Assembly: GCF_030053415.1 (NCBI RefSeq)
Contig: NZ_JASGBJ010000001.1
Coordinates: 310,001-374,000 of the forward strand
Length of the DNA: 64,000 nt
Reading direction: 5' to 3'
Source of the DNA: Marinobacter sp. CHS3-4
GTDB lineage: Bacteria > Pseudomonadota > Gammaproteobacteria > Pseudomonadales > Oleiphilaceae
Each line of letters starts with the position of its first letter. Position 1 is the first letter of the stretch. A model generated the notes under the pieces. The model worked only from the letters and a program-made list of their open reading frames with translations. It made no database searches and was not told the origin of the DNA. This document shows, piece by piece, positions 36,600 through 44,959 of this stretch. A program made the position numbers and the translations under genes.

Positions 36600-36796
36600 G
36601 TTTTGTCGTCCTCCACCTCGTCGGGGTGCTCTTTCTTGTAGCGTTCCCACTCTTCCCAATCGTGGGGCGTGCCGGCGTGGGGGCGCTTCAGGTGCTTGGC
36701 GTGCTCCATGGCATTGTGGCGCAAGCTGTGATCCCGCTCTTCCTCGTCCTCATCGAAGCCATATTTCCGCAGAAATTCGTCTGGGCTGATGGGCAT
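36596..36796 (-). CDS. small charged protein of unknown function
   Basis: A 66-residue, very acidic and hydrophilic protein (MPISPDEFLRKYGFDEDEEE ... EEWERYKKEHPDEVEDDKT) without a signal peptide or membrane segment. A strong ribosome-binding site (GGAGGTGG) precedes its ATG, and it overlaps the acyltransferase stop codon by four bases. I do not recognise it; its composition and good translation signals suggest a real cytoplasmic protein. Confidence 0.7.
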   Translation of the reverse strand: MPISPDEFLRKYGFDEDEEERDHSLRHNAMEHAKHLKRPHAGTPHDWEEWERYKKEHPDEVEDDKT

Positions 36797-36861
36797 GGAA
36801 CCACCTCCGTATCGTGTGTCGGTGTTGTATTAACCTACGTTGGTGGCGTGCGTCGGGATTA

Positions 36862-38835
36862 TCAAGCGTTTTCGTTTTCCGTGCTGGCGTTTTCAACCAG
36901 TGAGAACAGAATCTGCTTACGTTCTTCATCCACACCGCTGAAGGTGACGGTGACGGGTTCTTCAAGCTGGAATGTTCGACCATTCTTGTTGTGGATCAAC
37001 CGCAAGGTCACCGGATCAAAGCTGTATTTGCCTTCCAGCGTTTTGCAGCTGACAAAGCCTTCCAGGCCGTTGCTGTCGAGCCTGACGAAAAAGCCTGACG
37101 GCGTCGTGCGGCTGATGGTGCCGGATAGTTGGCCTTCTCCAAGCGTTTTGGCGAAGTCGGATTTCAGCCAGTTTTCCAGGCTGTTGGCTGCCTGACGAGC
37201 CCTCAGTTGGGCCTGCTGCAGGGCTTCCAGTTGTTCATCTTTCAGATCGGGTGCCGGTGCGTTCCACAACGTTGAGGCGATCAGACGGTGCACGTAGAAA
37301 TCCGTGAACTTCCGCAGCGGCGAGGTGAAGGTGGTGTAGGCGTTCAGGCCCATGCCCTGGTGAGGGGCCGGCGCAAAGGCCAGCTCAGCTCTTGCCAGTT
37401 GTCGGGATACAATGGCTTTAATCGGCACTTCAGCTTCCAGCTCATTAGCCTGTTTCATCAATGCCTGAAACCCTTCCGCACTTGCTATGTCCAGATCGGC
37501 AAGACCGGAAGCATAGTCTGTGAGCAGGGTGCGAATATTGTCCAGGCGGTCGTCTCTCAAGCCCGGGTGTTGAATAAACAGGCCGTTGGCTTGCTTGCTC
37601 AGGAAATCCGCCGCACATCGGTTAGCGGCCACCATGCAGTCTTCCACCAGTCGATGAGCTTCGTTCTGAACGGCGGGTTCGATCTGCCGGATGCGTCGAT
37701 TTTCGTCCAGTCGCAGACGGAATTCCGGTCGGTCACCGCTCAACAAGGCGTTCTCGCTGCGCCATTTGCGCAGCGCCGTAGCAACCTGGTGCAGTTGGTC
37801 CAGGCTGTTGGATACGGATTCCGGAAGGGCCTTTATGTCCTCATCAACCCGACCTTCGATCAGGTTCGAAACCAGTTCGTAGCTCAGTTTGCCGTGGGAG
37901 TGAATCACCGCGCGATGGAAGCTGTAATCGCCCAGGCTGCCATCGTTGTTCACTTGCAGATCACACACCAGTGCCAGCCGATCGGTCTGCGGCATCAATG
38001 AACAAAGCCGGGTACTTACGCCGTCCGGCAGCATGGGTAAGGGCTCGCCGGGGAAGTAAATCGCAGTGGCACGGCGAAACGCCTCCTGTTCGGTTGCGGA
38101 GCCGGGCTCAATCAAAGCTGTAGGGTCGGCAATCGCAATGGACAGCTTCCAGCCGGTGGCGTTGGGCTCGGCCAGCAATGCGTCGTCCATGTCTTGGGTG
38201 CCCGGGCCGTCGATGGTGACATAAGGCTGGGCTGTTCGGTCTTCGCGTTCCGCTCGCTGCGCCTGAATGGCGTCTTCGGTGAGCGACTCGACTTCGGCCT
38301 GGACACTGTCCGGCCAGGTGTCTGGCAGGTCAAAGGTGGCCAGTGTCAGTGCCCGTTCAATGCCAACGTCACCGGCTTTGCCGATCACCCTCAGAATTCT
38401 GGCCTGGCCTTTCCCGTCTTTAATGGGGTGCCGGTGAATCTGGCAATAGATAAAGTCGTCAGGTTCGGCGTTCTGGCGTTCTTTGGGAGGAATAAAGATC
38501 CAGCGATTAATGCCCGGGGTTTCTGGCGCCACAAAATGGCCTTTGCCGCGAATAATGTAGCGTCCTACAAAGGTATCCAGACGGGTTTCCAGTAACTCGT
38601 CTACCATGCCCTGGGTTTTGCCTTTGTCTCCTTCGTGCTCGGTGATGTTGACGCGGTCGCCGGGCAGTACTTTCTGCATCTCTTCTGGCGGAAGAAAGAC
38701 ATCCCGACCATCATCCAGCGCCACAAATCCGAAACGTCCGTTGGTGGCCTTGACGGTTCCGGGGAGCACCACCTTGTTTTCTTCGATATCGGTTTTTAGC
38801 TGGCGCAGTTGACTGAGGGCGTCGGCATTGAGCAT
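36862..38835 (-). CDS. rnb: exoribonuclease II
   Basis: A 657-residue 3'-5' exoribonuclease of the RNB family. An N-terminal cold-shock-like region (FGFVALDDGRDVFLPPEEM) is followed by the catalytic domain with TIDGPGTQDMDDAL, containing the metal-binding aspartates, and a C-terminal S1 domain (GFFVRLDSNGLEGFVSC). Its length is that of RNase II (E. coli 644) rather than RNase R (~800), and no extra N-terminal helix-turn-helix is present. It degrades mRNA in the cytoplasm. Confidence 0.92.
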   Translation of the reverse strand: MLNADALSQLRQLKTDIEENKVVLPGTVKATNGRFGFVALDDGRDVFLPPEEMQKVLPGDRVNITEHEGDKGKTQGMVDELLETRLDTFVGRYIIRGKGHFVAPETPGINRWIFIPPKERQNAEPDDFIYCQIHRHPIKDGKGQARILRVIGKAGDVGIERALTLATFDLPDTWPDSVQAEVESLTEDAIQAQRAEREDRTAQPYVTIDGPGTQDMDDALLAEPNATGWKLSIAIADPTALIEPGSATEQEAFRRATAIYFPGEPLPMLPDGVSTRLCSLMPQTDRLALVCDLQVNNDGSLGDYSFHRAVIHSHGKLSYELVSNLIEGRVDEDIKALPESVSNSLDQLHQVATALRKWRSENALLSGDRPEFRLRLDENRRIRQIEPAVQNEAHRLVEDCMVAANRCAADFLSKQANGLFIQHPGLRDDRLDNIRTLLTDYASGLADLDIASAEGFQALMKQANELEAEVPIKAIVSRQLARAELAFAPAPHQGMGLNAYTTFTSPLRKFTDFYVHRLIASTLWNAPAPDLKDEQLEALQQAQLRARQAANSLENWLKSDFAKTLGEGQLSGTISRTTPSGFFVRLDSNGLEGFVSCKTLEGKYSFDPVTLRLIHNKNGRTFQLEEPVTVTFSGVDEERKQILFSLVENASTENENA

Positions 38836-38945
38836 GAATAAACCCGGATGGAAAAATGAATGTTGGCCGGGAGTATAACGGTTATGGCTTCACACGTCAG
38901 ACTGATCGCGCCATTCCTCTACTTAGCCGGTCGCAGTCAGATCGA

Positions 38946-40664
38946 TTAAGCCGGGCTTACGGCCCGGCTGGATCCGTCAGTGATTAACACACCGTTTCTG
39001 CCGCGCTGCTTGACGTCATAGAGCGCCTGATCTGCCTGGTGGAGAATGGTGTCCATATCGTCTCCAGGCTGGCAAAAATAGCCGCCAATGCTGACAGTGA
39101 CCGGTGCGCCGGTGCGCTCGCTGTCCCGCTCAATGGTGGCTCGAATGCGATTGGCGATCTGGCTGAGGGTGTCGGGGTCGCAAGGTGACAACACGACCAC
39201 GAACTCATCACCACCCCAGCGACCGGGCTGGTCGTAGGGCCTAAGGCCGGCTCTCAGCCAGAGAGCCACTCGACACAGAATATCGTCGCCGGCCTGGTGG
39301 CCCAATTCATCGTTGATGGCTTTGAAATGATCGATGTCCATCCAGATCAGGCCAAAACCGGATGATTGTCGCTGGGCCCGTTCGATTTCCGCGGCCAACG
39401 CTTCATCAAGCCCGCGACGATTCATCAGGCCGGTGAGCGCATCCACCCGAGCCAGTCGGTTGAGTTCTTCGGTGCGTTGCTCGACCTTTCTTTCCAACTG
39501 TCGGGTGGAGTGGCCCACGCTGTCGGCCATGGTTTCAAAATGTCCGGCCAGGCGGCCAATTTCGTTGTCCGGTTTGTTCAGATCCGGCAGCGCAAAATCG
39601 CCGCCACGCATCTTTTCGACGGCGTGCTCCAGGCTGATGATCGGTTTGAGAATTCGCGTCCGGATAATCAGGTGAAACACCACCAGAGTGACCGCCAGGC
39701 TGACCAGAAACACCGCGACCAGTGGCCAGAGGAAACTGCGGGGAATCAGGGCCTGCAGATCCAGCAGGGTAATTTCGAACCAGCCGATGGCGGGCAGAAA
39801 AGCGACTCCGGCCAGATGCTTGCGACCATCGACGGTCACGAAGCTGCTTTCCACAGCACCGGCGGCCCCGCCGCGGTTTTTGAGAATTTGCAACATTCCC
39901 AGCACTTTCTGCTTGTCTTCCGCCTCGTCAAACAGCAGGTCGACGGTGCTTTTCTGGCCTTCCGGCTTGATGATGCTGGCGAAATCGATGTAGTTGCGGT
40001 CGCGGTATAGCTGGATGGCGCCGTTGTAATCCACGAACAAAGTGGTGATGCCCTCCTGGCCAATATCCACGATGTCCTGAAGAAACGCGTCCAGATCCAG
40101 TCCGGTACCGACCATCCCCACAATGCGGTCGTTTTCGTCCCGCATCAGGACGTCAATCCAGAGCTTGGTGACTCCCAGCTCGGTATCTGGGTTCACGTTC
40201 AGGTGAAAATCCCTTCCTTCTTCAATGAGTTGGAAGAACCAGGCGTCGTCCGGTTTGTCCGGGTCAAGGGTGTACCTGTATTGCTTACCGGCGAATTCGT
40301 CGGCGGCGTTGTTGTAGTAATAGCGGCGGGAATCACGAAGGGCGACGAAGTAGCTGTTATCGCGAAAGTTGCTGCGAAAGCTTTCCATCTCCCGGATGGC
40401 TGCCGTCTTCAGCGCTTCATCTTCCGGGTTGCTGGCCCATTTGATCAGCGTGGAGGAGTCGGCCATCTGTTTGGCCAGGCCGATTTCCCGCTCCAGGGAT
40501 TGCAGCAGTCGAGCGCTGTCGTACCGCACCTGAATCTCGGCAACCTGCTGCCCCCAGCGTTCGATGATGTTCTCCGACAGCTGCCTGTAGGCCAGCCATG
40601 ACGCGATGGATGCGATGATCATCAGCCCGGCCATCAGGCCCAGCAGTCGGGTTTTCAGGCTCAA
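38946..40664 (-). CDS. membrane diguanylate cyclase with periplasmic Cache-type sensor
   Basis: A 572-residue protein that should make c-di-GMP. TM1 (about 7-27), a large periplasmic Cache-like domain (to about 290), TM2 (about 300-325), a HAMP domain and a C-terminal GGDEF domain. The active site GGDEF is intact and the inhibitory site RPYD lies five residues before it, so product inhibition is expected. The ligand is unknown. It ends at a short stem-loop (38949-38969). Confidence 0.93.
   Translation of the reverse strand: MSLKTRLLGLMAGLMIIASIASWLAYRQLSENIIERWGQQVAEIQVRYDSARLLQSLEREIGLAKQMADSSTLIKWASNPEDEALKTAAIREMESFRSNFRDNSYFVALRDSRRYYYNNAADEFAGKQYRYTLDPDKPDDAWFFQLIEEGRDFHLNVNPDTELGVTKLWIDVLMRDENDRIVGMVGTGLDLDAFLQDIVDIGQEGITTLFVDYNGAIQLYRDRNYIDFASIIKPEGQKSTVDLLFDEAEDKQKVLGMLQILKNRGGAAGAVESSFVTVDGRKHLAGVAFLPAIGWFEITLLDLQALIPRSFLWPLVAVFLVSLAVTLVVFHLIIRTRILKPIISLEHAVEKMRGGDFALPDLNKPDNEIGRLAGHFETMADSVGHSTRQLERKVEQRTEELNRLARVDALTGLMNRRGLDEALAAEIERAQRQSSGFGLIWMDIDHFKAINDELGHQAGDDILCRVALWLRAGLRPYDQPGRWGGDEFVVVLSPCDPDTLSQIANRIRATIERDSERTGAPVTVSIGGYFCQPGDDMDTILHQADQALYDVKQRGRNGVLITDGSSRAVSPA
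38949..38969. terminator. stem-loop at the 3' end of the diguanylate cyclase gene
   Basis: AGCCGGGC (38949-38956) pairs with GCCCGGCT (38962-38969) around five bases, immediately before the TAA at 38946-38948 on the minus strand. Only a short TT follows, so it is at best a weak terminator. Confidence 0.3.
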
Positions 40665-40748
40665 GAAACGTCCCTCTCACGATCTGTCCGTAACGACGTT
40701 AATCATAGAGCAGGGACGCTGGACTGTGTAGGACCTTTTAAATCAGCG

Positions 40749-41198
40749 TTATTGATGCGCCGAGAACACCCGGGTCTGACCACTCTGGTTAAACAGCAGC
40801 ACCTGATAGGGGTCCTTTCGGTCGCCTATTTCCATGCCCGGCGAGCCAATCGGCATCCCGGGTACAGAAAGGCCGCGTGCGTCCGGTGATTCGGCGATCA
40901 GCCGTTCGATGTCACTGGCAGGCACATGGCCTTCGATCACATAGTCGCCAATAAAACCGGTATGGCAGCTGGCCAGCGCAGGGGTCAACCCAGCGTCCTG
41001 TTTAATCGGGTTCAGGTCGTTGGTTTCTGTGACCTCCACCTGGAAACCGTTCGCCTTCAGGTGGTCGACCCAGTCAGTACAGCAGCCACAGGTTGGGGAC
41101 TTGTAGACATGGATATCTTTCATGCCGTCTTCCGCTGCGGACTCGCCGGTGATGGCGAGGGCGCTGATCAGACCAAGAGCCAATACTTGTTTTTTCAT
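40749..41198 (-). CDS. DUF411 metal-binding exported protein (CopG-like)
   Basis: A 149-residue protein with a signal peptide (MKKQVLALGLISALAITGESAA) and a DUF411 domain. The cysteine cluster SPTCGCC (Cys37, Cys39, Cys40) with ASCHTG and several Met/His residues fits periplasmic copper binding; homologues occur in copper- and silver-resistance clusters. GAGGTAG lies before the ATG at 41198. It begins 22 bases after the 39-residue peptide gene and so belongs to the copper operon led by the MerR gene. Confidence 0.88.
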   Translation of the reverse strand: MKKQVLALGLISALAITGESAAEDGMKDIHVYKSPTCGCCTDWVDHLKANGFQVEVTETNDLNPIKQDAGLTPALASCHTGFIGDYVIEGHVPASDIERLIAESPDARGLSVPGMPIGSPGMEIGDRKDPYQVLLFNQSGQTRVFSAHQ

Positions 41199-41220
41199 GG
41201 TGCTACCTCGGTAGTGATGC

Positions 41221-41340
41221 TCAGTGGTGATGACTGTGATCATCATGGGATTCGATGTCGGCAGAGGATGACAACCAGAACCACCAGACGATGGCTCCCA
41301 TCAGAGCGAGTCCTGCTGCGTTGACCAGAAACGTACTCAT
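41221..41340 (-). CDS. 39-residue membrane peptide with histidine-rich tail, coupled to copA
   Basis: A small gene, overlapping the end of copA by four bases (ATGA at 41337-41340), which is the classic arrangement for translational coupling. The peptide begins [20 protein letters not shown], has one hydrophobic segment (about 4-23), and ends with an acidic, histidine-rich tail (SHDDHSHHH). It has no cysteine. The position between copA and the DUF411 protein, within the operon, and the His-rich tail suggest it assists copper handling at the membrane, for example by passing copper to or from CopA. This function is inferred; I do not recognise the family. Confidence 0.72.
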   Translation of the reverse strand: MSTFLVNAAGLALMGAIVWWFWLSSSADIESHDDHSHHH

Positions 41341-43913
41341 TGGTTCCCCTCCTTGCCTTTGGATTGGCTGGTTTTGAACAGTCTCAGCCGGTTCGCATTG
41401 GTTACGACGGTGACCGACGACAGAGACATGGCGGCACCGGCCAGTATCGGGCTCATCAGAATACCCCAGACCGGATACAGTAGCCCGGCGGCCACCGGAA
41501 TGCCCAGCGAGTTATAGATAAACGCGCCAAACAGGTTCTGGTGGATATTACGAACGGTTGCCCGTGATATCTCAATGGCGTCTGCTACACCGTTCAGCGA
41601 GCCGCGCATCAGGGTGATGCCCGCGCTTTCAATCGCGACATCGGTGCCCGTGCCGATGGCGAAACCAACGTCTGCCGCGGCCAGCGCCGGTGCGTCATTA
41701 ATGCCGTCGCCCACCATCGCTACGGTGTAGCCTTTACCGCGCATTTCGCTCACGATCGTGGCTTTGTCTTCCGGCAGTACTTCGGCCCGGTAGTCATCAA
41801 TGCCGGTTTTCTGGGCAATGGCTTTGGCCGTGGCATCCACATCGCCGGTCACCATCATCACCCGAATTCCGGCATCGTGGAGGCGGCGAATGGCCGCTTC
41901 CGAATCCGCCTTCACCGCGTCGGCAACGCCAATGACACCCACGGCTTCGGCGCCTAGGGCCAGGAACAGCGGCGTACCGGCCTCAGTCGTAATGGAGCTG
42001 GCACTGTCATTCAAGCTGGATAGATCCACACCTTCACCCTCCAGCCAGCGCCGATTGCCCAGGCGTACCTTGGTGCCGTTCAGTTTACCCTGCACGCCTT
42101 TTCCGTTAAGGGCTTCAAAGCCTGTGACCGAATCCGGGGTGGCATTCTCCTCGCTGGCTTTGGCCATAATGGCTTCAGCCAGAGGATGTTCTGAATGTTG
42201 TTCCAGGCCAGCAGCCAGGGATAACAGCCGTTGCTCGTCCGAATCCGCCGCATAGAGCCGGGTGACGGTCGGGTGGCCTTCGGTGATGGTGCCGGTCTTG
42301 TCGAGAATGACAAGATCCAGTTTCCCCGCCGTTTGCAGAGCATCCCCCTGACGGATCAGGGCGCCGTACTCCGCCGCTTTGCCAACCCCGACCATGACCG
42401 ACATGGGGGTGGCCAGTCCCAGCGCGCAGGGACAGGCGATAATCAGCACGGTAGTAGCAGCGACCATCATATGTACGACCGCCGGTTCCGGCCCAACGTT
42501 GTACCAGACCAATGCCGCTACAACCGCGATCAGCATGACGGTTGGTACGAAGACCGAAGAAATCTTGTCGGCCAGCCGCCCGATGGCAGGCTTGGAGCCC
42601 TGGGCTTTCTTAACCAGCCGGATAATCTGCGCCAGCGCGGTTTCACTTCCCACGCGAGTCGCTTTATAGATGATCGATCCATGGGTGTTCAGGGTGCCGG
42701 CAGAGACTTCATCACCCTCACCTTTGCTGACGGGCATGGGCTCGCCGGTGAGCATACTTTCATCAATGCGCGTGCTGCCCTCGACGATCTCACCGTCCAC
42801 CGGAAGCTTTTCGCCCGGGCGTACCCGGATCTGGTCGCCCACGCGCACCTGCTCTACCGGCAGATCCTGTTCCTCGCCGTCGCGAATCACACGGGCAGTC
42901 TTGGACCGCAGGTCCAGCAACCGCCGCACTGCTTCCGAGGTTTTGCCTTTGGCGCGAAGCTCCAACGCCTGGCCCAGATTGATCAGGCCAATGATCATTG
43001 CGGAGGCTTCAAAATAGACGTGTCGGGCCATTTCCGGCAGCGCGCCGGGGAAGGACGCCACCACAATGGAGTACAACCAGGCGGTGCCCGTACCCAGGGC
43101 AATCAACGTGTCCATGTTGGCGTTGTGGTGTTTAAACGCTTTCCAGGCGCCGGTATAGAAATGCCCACCGGTGGCAATCATCACGCCGAGGGTCAGGATG
43201 CCCAGATTGATCCAGGTCACCTGGTTGGCCTCGGTCACCATCATGGTGCCGAAGCCCATACCCCAGATCATCAGGCCGATACCCAGTCCCAGACTGACGG
43301 CCATTTTCAGCAACAGACTCTTGTACTGTTTGCGGTCCTCTTCCTGTTTGCGGTCGTCCGCCGCGTCCGGGTCTTCAATCAGGCTGGCACCGTAACCGGA
43401 GCTTTCGATGGCTTTGATCAGCGCTTGCGGATCGGCGCTGCCCGTAGCGGTAGCCGTATTGTCCGCAAGATTCATGTGGGCGCCGGTGATACCGCTTACT
43501 GACGTCAACGCCTTTTCAATAGTGTTGACGCAGGACGCGCAAGTGGCGCCAGTAACCGACAGGTGAATCTGGTCACTGCTGCTGGCGGAATGATGATGGG
43601 AATGGTCGTCGTGTGACGTCCCTGACTCCGATCCATGCCCATCATGATCATGCGATTCGTTCCCTGTTTGCACGTGGCAATGGTCGCCCGCCGCCAGAGG
43701 CGTTGCTGGATAACCCGCCTCGGTCACCAGGCGCGCGGCTTCGTCGGTATTGACGCCATCCGGTAGAGAAACCGTCTGTTCCTGAAGATTCACCTCCACC
43801 TGTTCGGCCCCGTCGGTCATCGGTGCCAGCGCTTTACGGATTTTGTTGGCACATCCCTGACACGTGGCGCCGGATATCGACAGAGCCGGGTGCAATGCAG
43901 TTTTCTCATTCAT
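41337..43913 (-). CDS. copA: Cu+-exporting P1B-type ATPase
   Basis: An 858-residue copper exporter. Two heavy-metal-associated domains carry GATCQGC (near residue 15) and GATCASC (near 125), separated by a very His-rich segment (about 78-112) unusual for CopA. The transport site CPC is in [11 protein letters not shown], the phosphorylation site is [11 protein letters not shown], and the late membrane segments show [11 protein letters not shown] and MSLSS, the Cu+ type signature. The ATG overlaps the MerR stop by four bases (ATGA at 43910-43913). It is the second gene in the operon that includes the 39-residue peptide and the DUF411 protein. Confidence 0.95.
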   Translation of the reverse strand: MNEKTALHPALSISGATCQGCANKIRKALAPMTDGAEQVEVNLQEQTVSLPDGVNTDEAARLVTEAGYPATPLAAGDHCHVQTGNESHDHDGHGSESGTSHDDHSHHHSASSSDQIHLSVTGATCASCVNTIEKALTSVSGITGAHMNLADNTATATGSADPQALIKAIESSGYGASLIEDPDAADDRKQEEDRKQYKSLLLKMAVSLGLGIGLMIWGMGFGTMMVTEANQVTWINLGILTLGVMIATGGHFYTGAWKAFKHHNANMDTLIALGTGTAWLYSIVVASFPGALPEMARHVYFEASAMIIGLINLGQALELRAKGKTSEAVRRLLDLRSKTARVIRDGEEQDLPVEQVRVGDQIRVRPGEKLPVDGEIVEGSTRIDESMLTGEPMPVSKGEGDEVSAGTLNTHGSIIYKATRVGSETALAQIIRLVKKAQGSKPAIGRLADKISSVFVPTVMLIAVVAALVWYNVGPEPAVVHMMVAATTVLIIACPCALGLATPMSVMVGVGKAAEYGALIRQGDALQTAGKLDLVILDKTGTITEGHPTVTRLYAADSDEQRLLSLAAGLEQHSEHPLAEAIMAKASEENATPDSVTGFEALNGKGVQGKLNGTKVRLGNRRWLEGEGVDLSSLNDSASSITTEAGTPLFLALGAEAVGVIGVADAVKADSEAAIRRLHDAGIRVMMVTGDVDATAKAIAQKTGIDDYRAEVLPEDKATIVSEMRGKGYTVAMVGDGINDAPALAAADVGFAIGTGTDVAIESAGITLMRGSLNGVADAIEISRATVRNIHQNLFGAFIYNSLGIPVAAGLLYPVWGILMSPILAGAAMSLSSVTVVTNANRLRLFKTSQSKGKEGNQ

Positions 43914-44350
43914 GGAGTCTGACTCCTCTTAATAGACTCTGGGGTGGATTCATCCCAGTGTTCAATCAAACGACAAATTGTGTGGCCATCGGGCGTGCCG
44001 TCCGGCATCTCCTGCCAGGCAGAAAGAGCAGCCGTCATACGGTTGCGCAGTTGCTGCAATTCCGAAATCTCCCGCTCTACTTCCGCAAGGCGCTGCTGAA
44101 ATACATCTCGCACCATTGGGCAGGGCGAGTGGTGATCATCTGCCTGATCAAGAATCTGCCGGATTTCAGGCAGTGAAAATCCCAGCTGCCGGGCCTTGCG
44201 GGCAAACCTGAGCCGGCGCAGGTCTTCGGTATCGTACTGCTGGTAGTTGTTGTCCGGATTCCGCGTCGGTTTCAGAAGCCCCTCACGGGTGTAGAACCGA
44301 ACCGTATCCGGATTGACCCCGGCGCCTTGCGCGATCTCTTTGACTTTCAT
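43910..44350 (-). CDS. MerR family metal-responsive regulator of the copper operon
   Basis: A 146-residue MerR-type activator. The winged helix-turn-helix ([17 protein letters not shown], residues 12-28) is followed by the dimerisation helix and a C-terminal metal loop. Cys77 (SPCPM) lies where CueR has Ser77 and where ZntR-type proteins have Cys; a second Cys occurs in [11 protein letters not shown]. Thus the ligands look like those of divalent-metal sensors, although the operon encodes a Cu+ ATPase. GAGGTGG precedes the ATG at 44350; the frame is open upstream but runs into the hairpin element. Its gene heads the operon, so it would control itself from the promoter at 44538-44569. Confidence 0.88.
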   Translation of the reverse strand: MKVKEIAQGAGVNPDTVRFYTREGLLKPTRNPDNNYQQYDTEDLRRLRFARKARQLGFSLPEIRQILDQADDHHSPCPMVRDVFQQRLAEVEREISELQQLRNRMTAALSAWQEMPDGTPDGHTICRLIEHWDESTPESIKRSQTP

Positions 44351-44379
44351 TTTTAGGCCCACCTCAAGCTGGATAGAGT

Positions 44380-44488
44380 GGGTGGGAGGCCTGTGTTTCA
44401 GAAACTGTGCGGAGCCATGGATGGCGTAGCTCAAGCGTCACATGGATGTGCCGAAGGAGCGTGTTTCTGAAGCACAGGCCTCTCAGCC
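44380..44488 (-). repeat. hairpin repeat element, copy 3
   Basis: Arms 44380-44405 and 44463-44488 pair over 26 positions, with one G-G mismatch and two G-T wobbles; the 57-base centre 44406-44462 is the reverse complement of those in copies 1 and 2, with two differences from copy 2. The arms are different from those of the other copies. It lies 29 bases upstream of the MerR start and about 50 bases downstream of the MerR-type promoter -10, hence within the expected 5' leader of the copper operon. Confidence 0.9.
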
Positions 44489-44537
44489 ACGAATGGCACC
44501 CAAGCCTGAATGCCATCCAATCTATGACTACAAGGAT

Positions 44538-44569
44538 AGCCTAAAACCTGTGAGCAACTCACAGGTCAA
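44538..44569 (-). promoter_or_regulatory. MerR-type promoter of the copper operon
   Basis: Reading on the minus strand, TTGACC (-35, 44564-44569) and TAGGCT (-10, 44538-44543) are separated by 20 bases, the overlong spacing of MerR-regulated promoters. The spacer holds a perfect dyad of 9-base arms with a 3-base centre, ACCTGTGAG-TTG-CTCACAGGT (44546-44566). The layout resembles the zntA promoter. The transcript would start near 44530, giving a leader of about 180 bases that includes hairpin copy 3. Confidence 0.8.
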
Positions 44570-44577
44570 AGGTTTTT

Positions 44578-44898
44578 TTACGAAGAGGCGTTTTTCGCTC
44601 GAAGGAAGGTACCGCAGGCCTTGCACTGATCAGGGGCCATCAACTTGGCCTGCCAGCCAATCTTGTGCCCACAGGCGGGACACGCAAGCCGCAGTTGCAG
44701 AATGATGATCGGCGTCACGATTGCTGCGATCAGCAAACCCAGTGGTCCCCAGCTTTCACCGCTGGATAGCCCCAACTGGCTGCTGAATATCAGAATTACA
44801 ATCAGGGTAAAGAACGCAAAAATGAAATAGGACCGGTTTACCCGCTCCCAGCGACGAATGCGCTCATTCTGTTCTGAGTTCAAATACTGGCCAGACAT
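44578..44898 (-). CDS. small membrane protein with C-terminal zinc ribbon
   Basis: A 106-residue protein with two hydrophobic segments (about 24-43 and 53-70) and a C-terminal zinc ribbon (CPACGHKIG ... CKACGTF). I do not recognise the family. It lies directly upstream of the copper operon promoter on the same strand; its stop is 8 bases from the -35 element, so it is probably separately transcribed. Confidence 0.75.
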   Translation of the reverse strand: MSGQYLNSEQNERIRRWERVNRSYFIFAFFTLIVILIFSSQLGLSSGESWGPLGLLIAAIVTPIIILQLRLACPACGHKIGWQAKLMAPDQCKACGTFLRAKNASS

Positions 44899-44959
44899 GC
44901 TTGGTTCAACTCCGATTCATGTTTACCAGAATAGTGGTGATTCGGTGTCGCCTTTTCAA

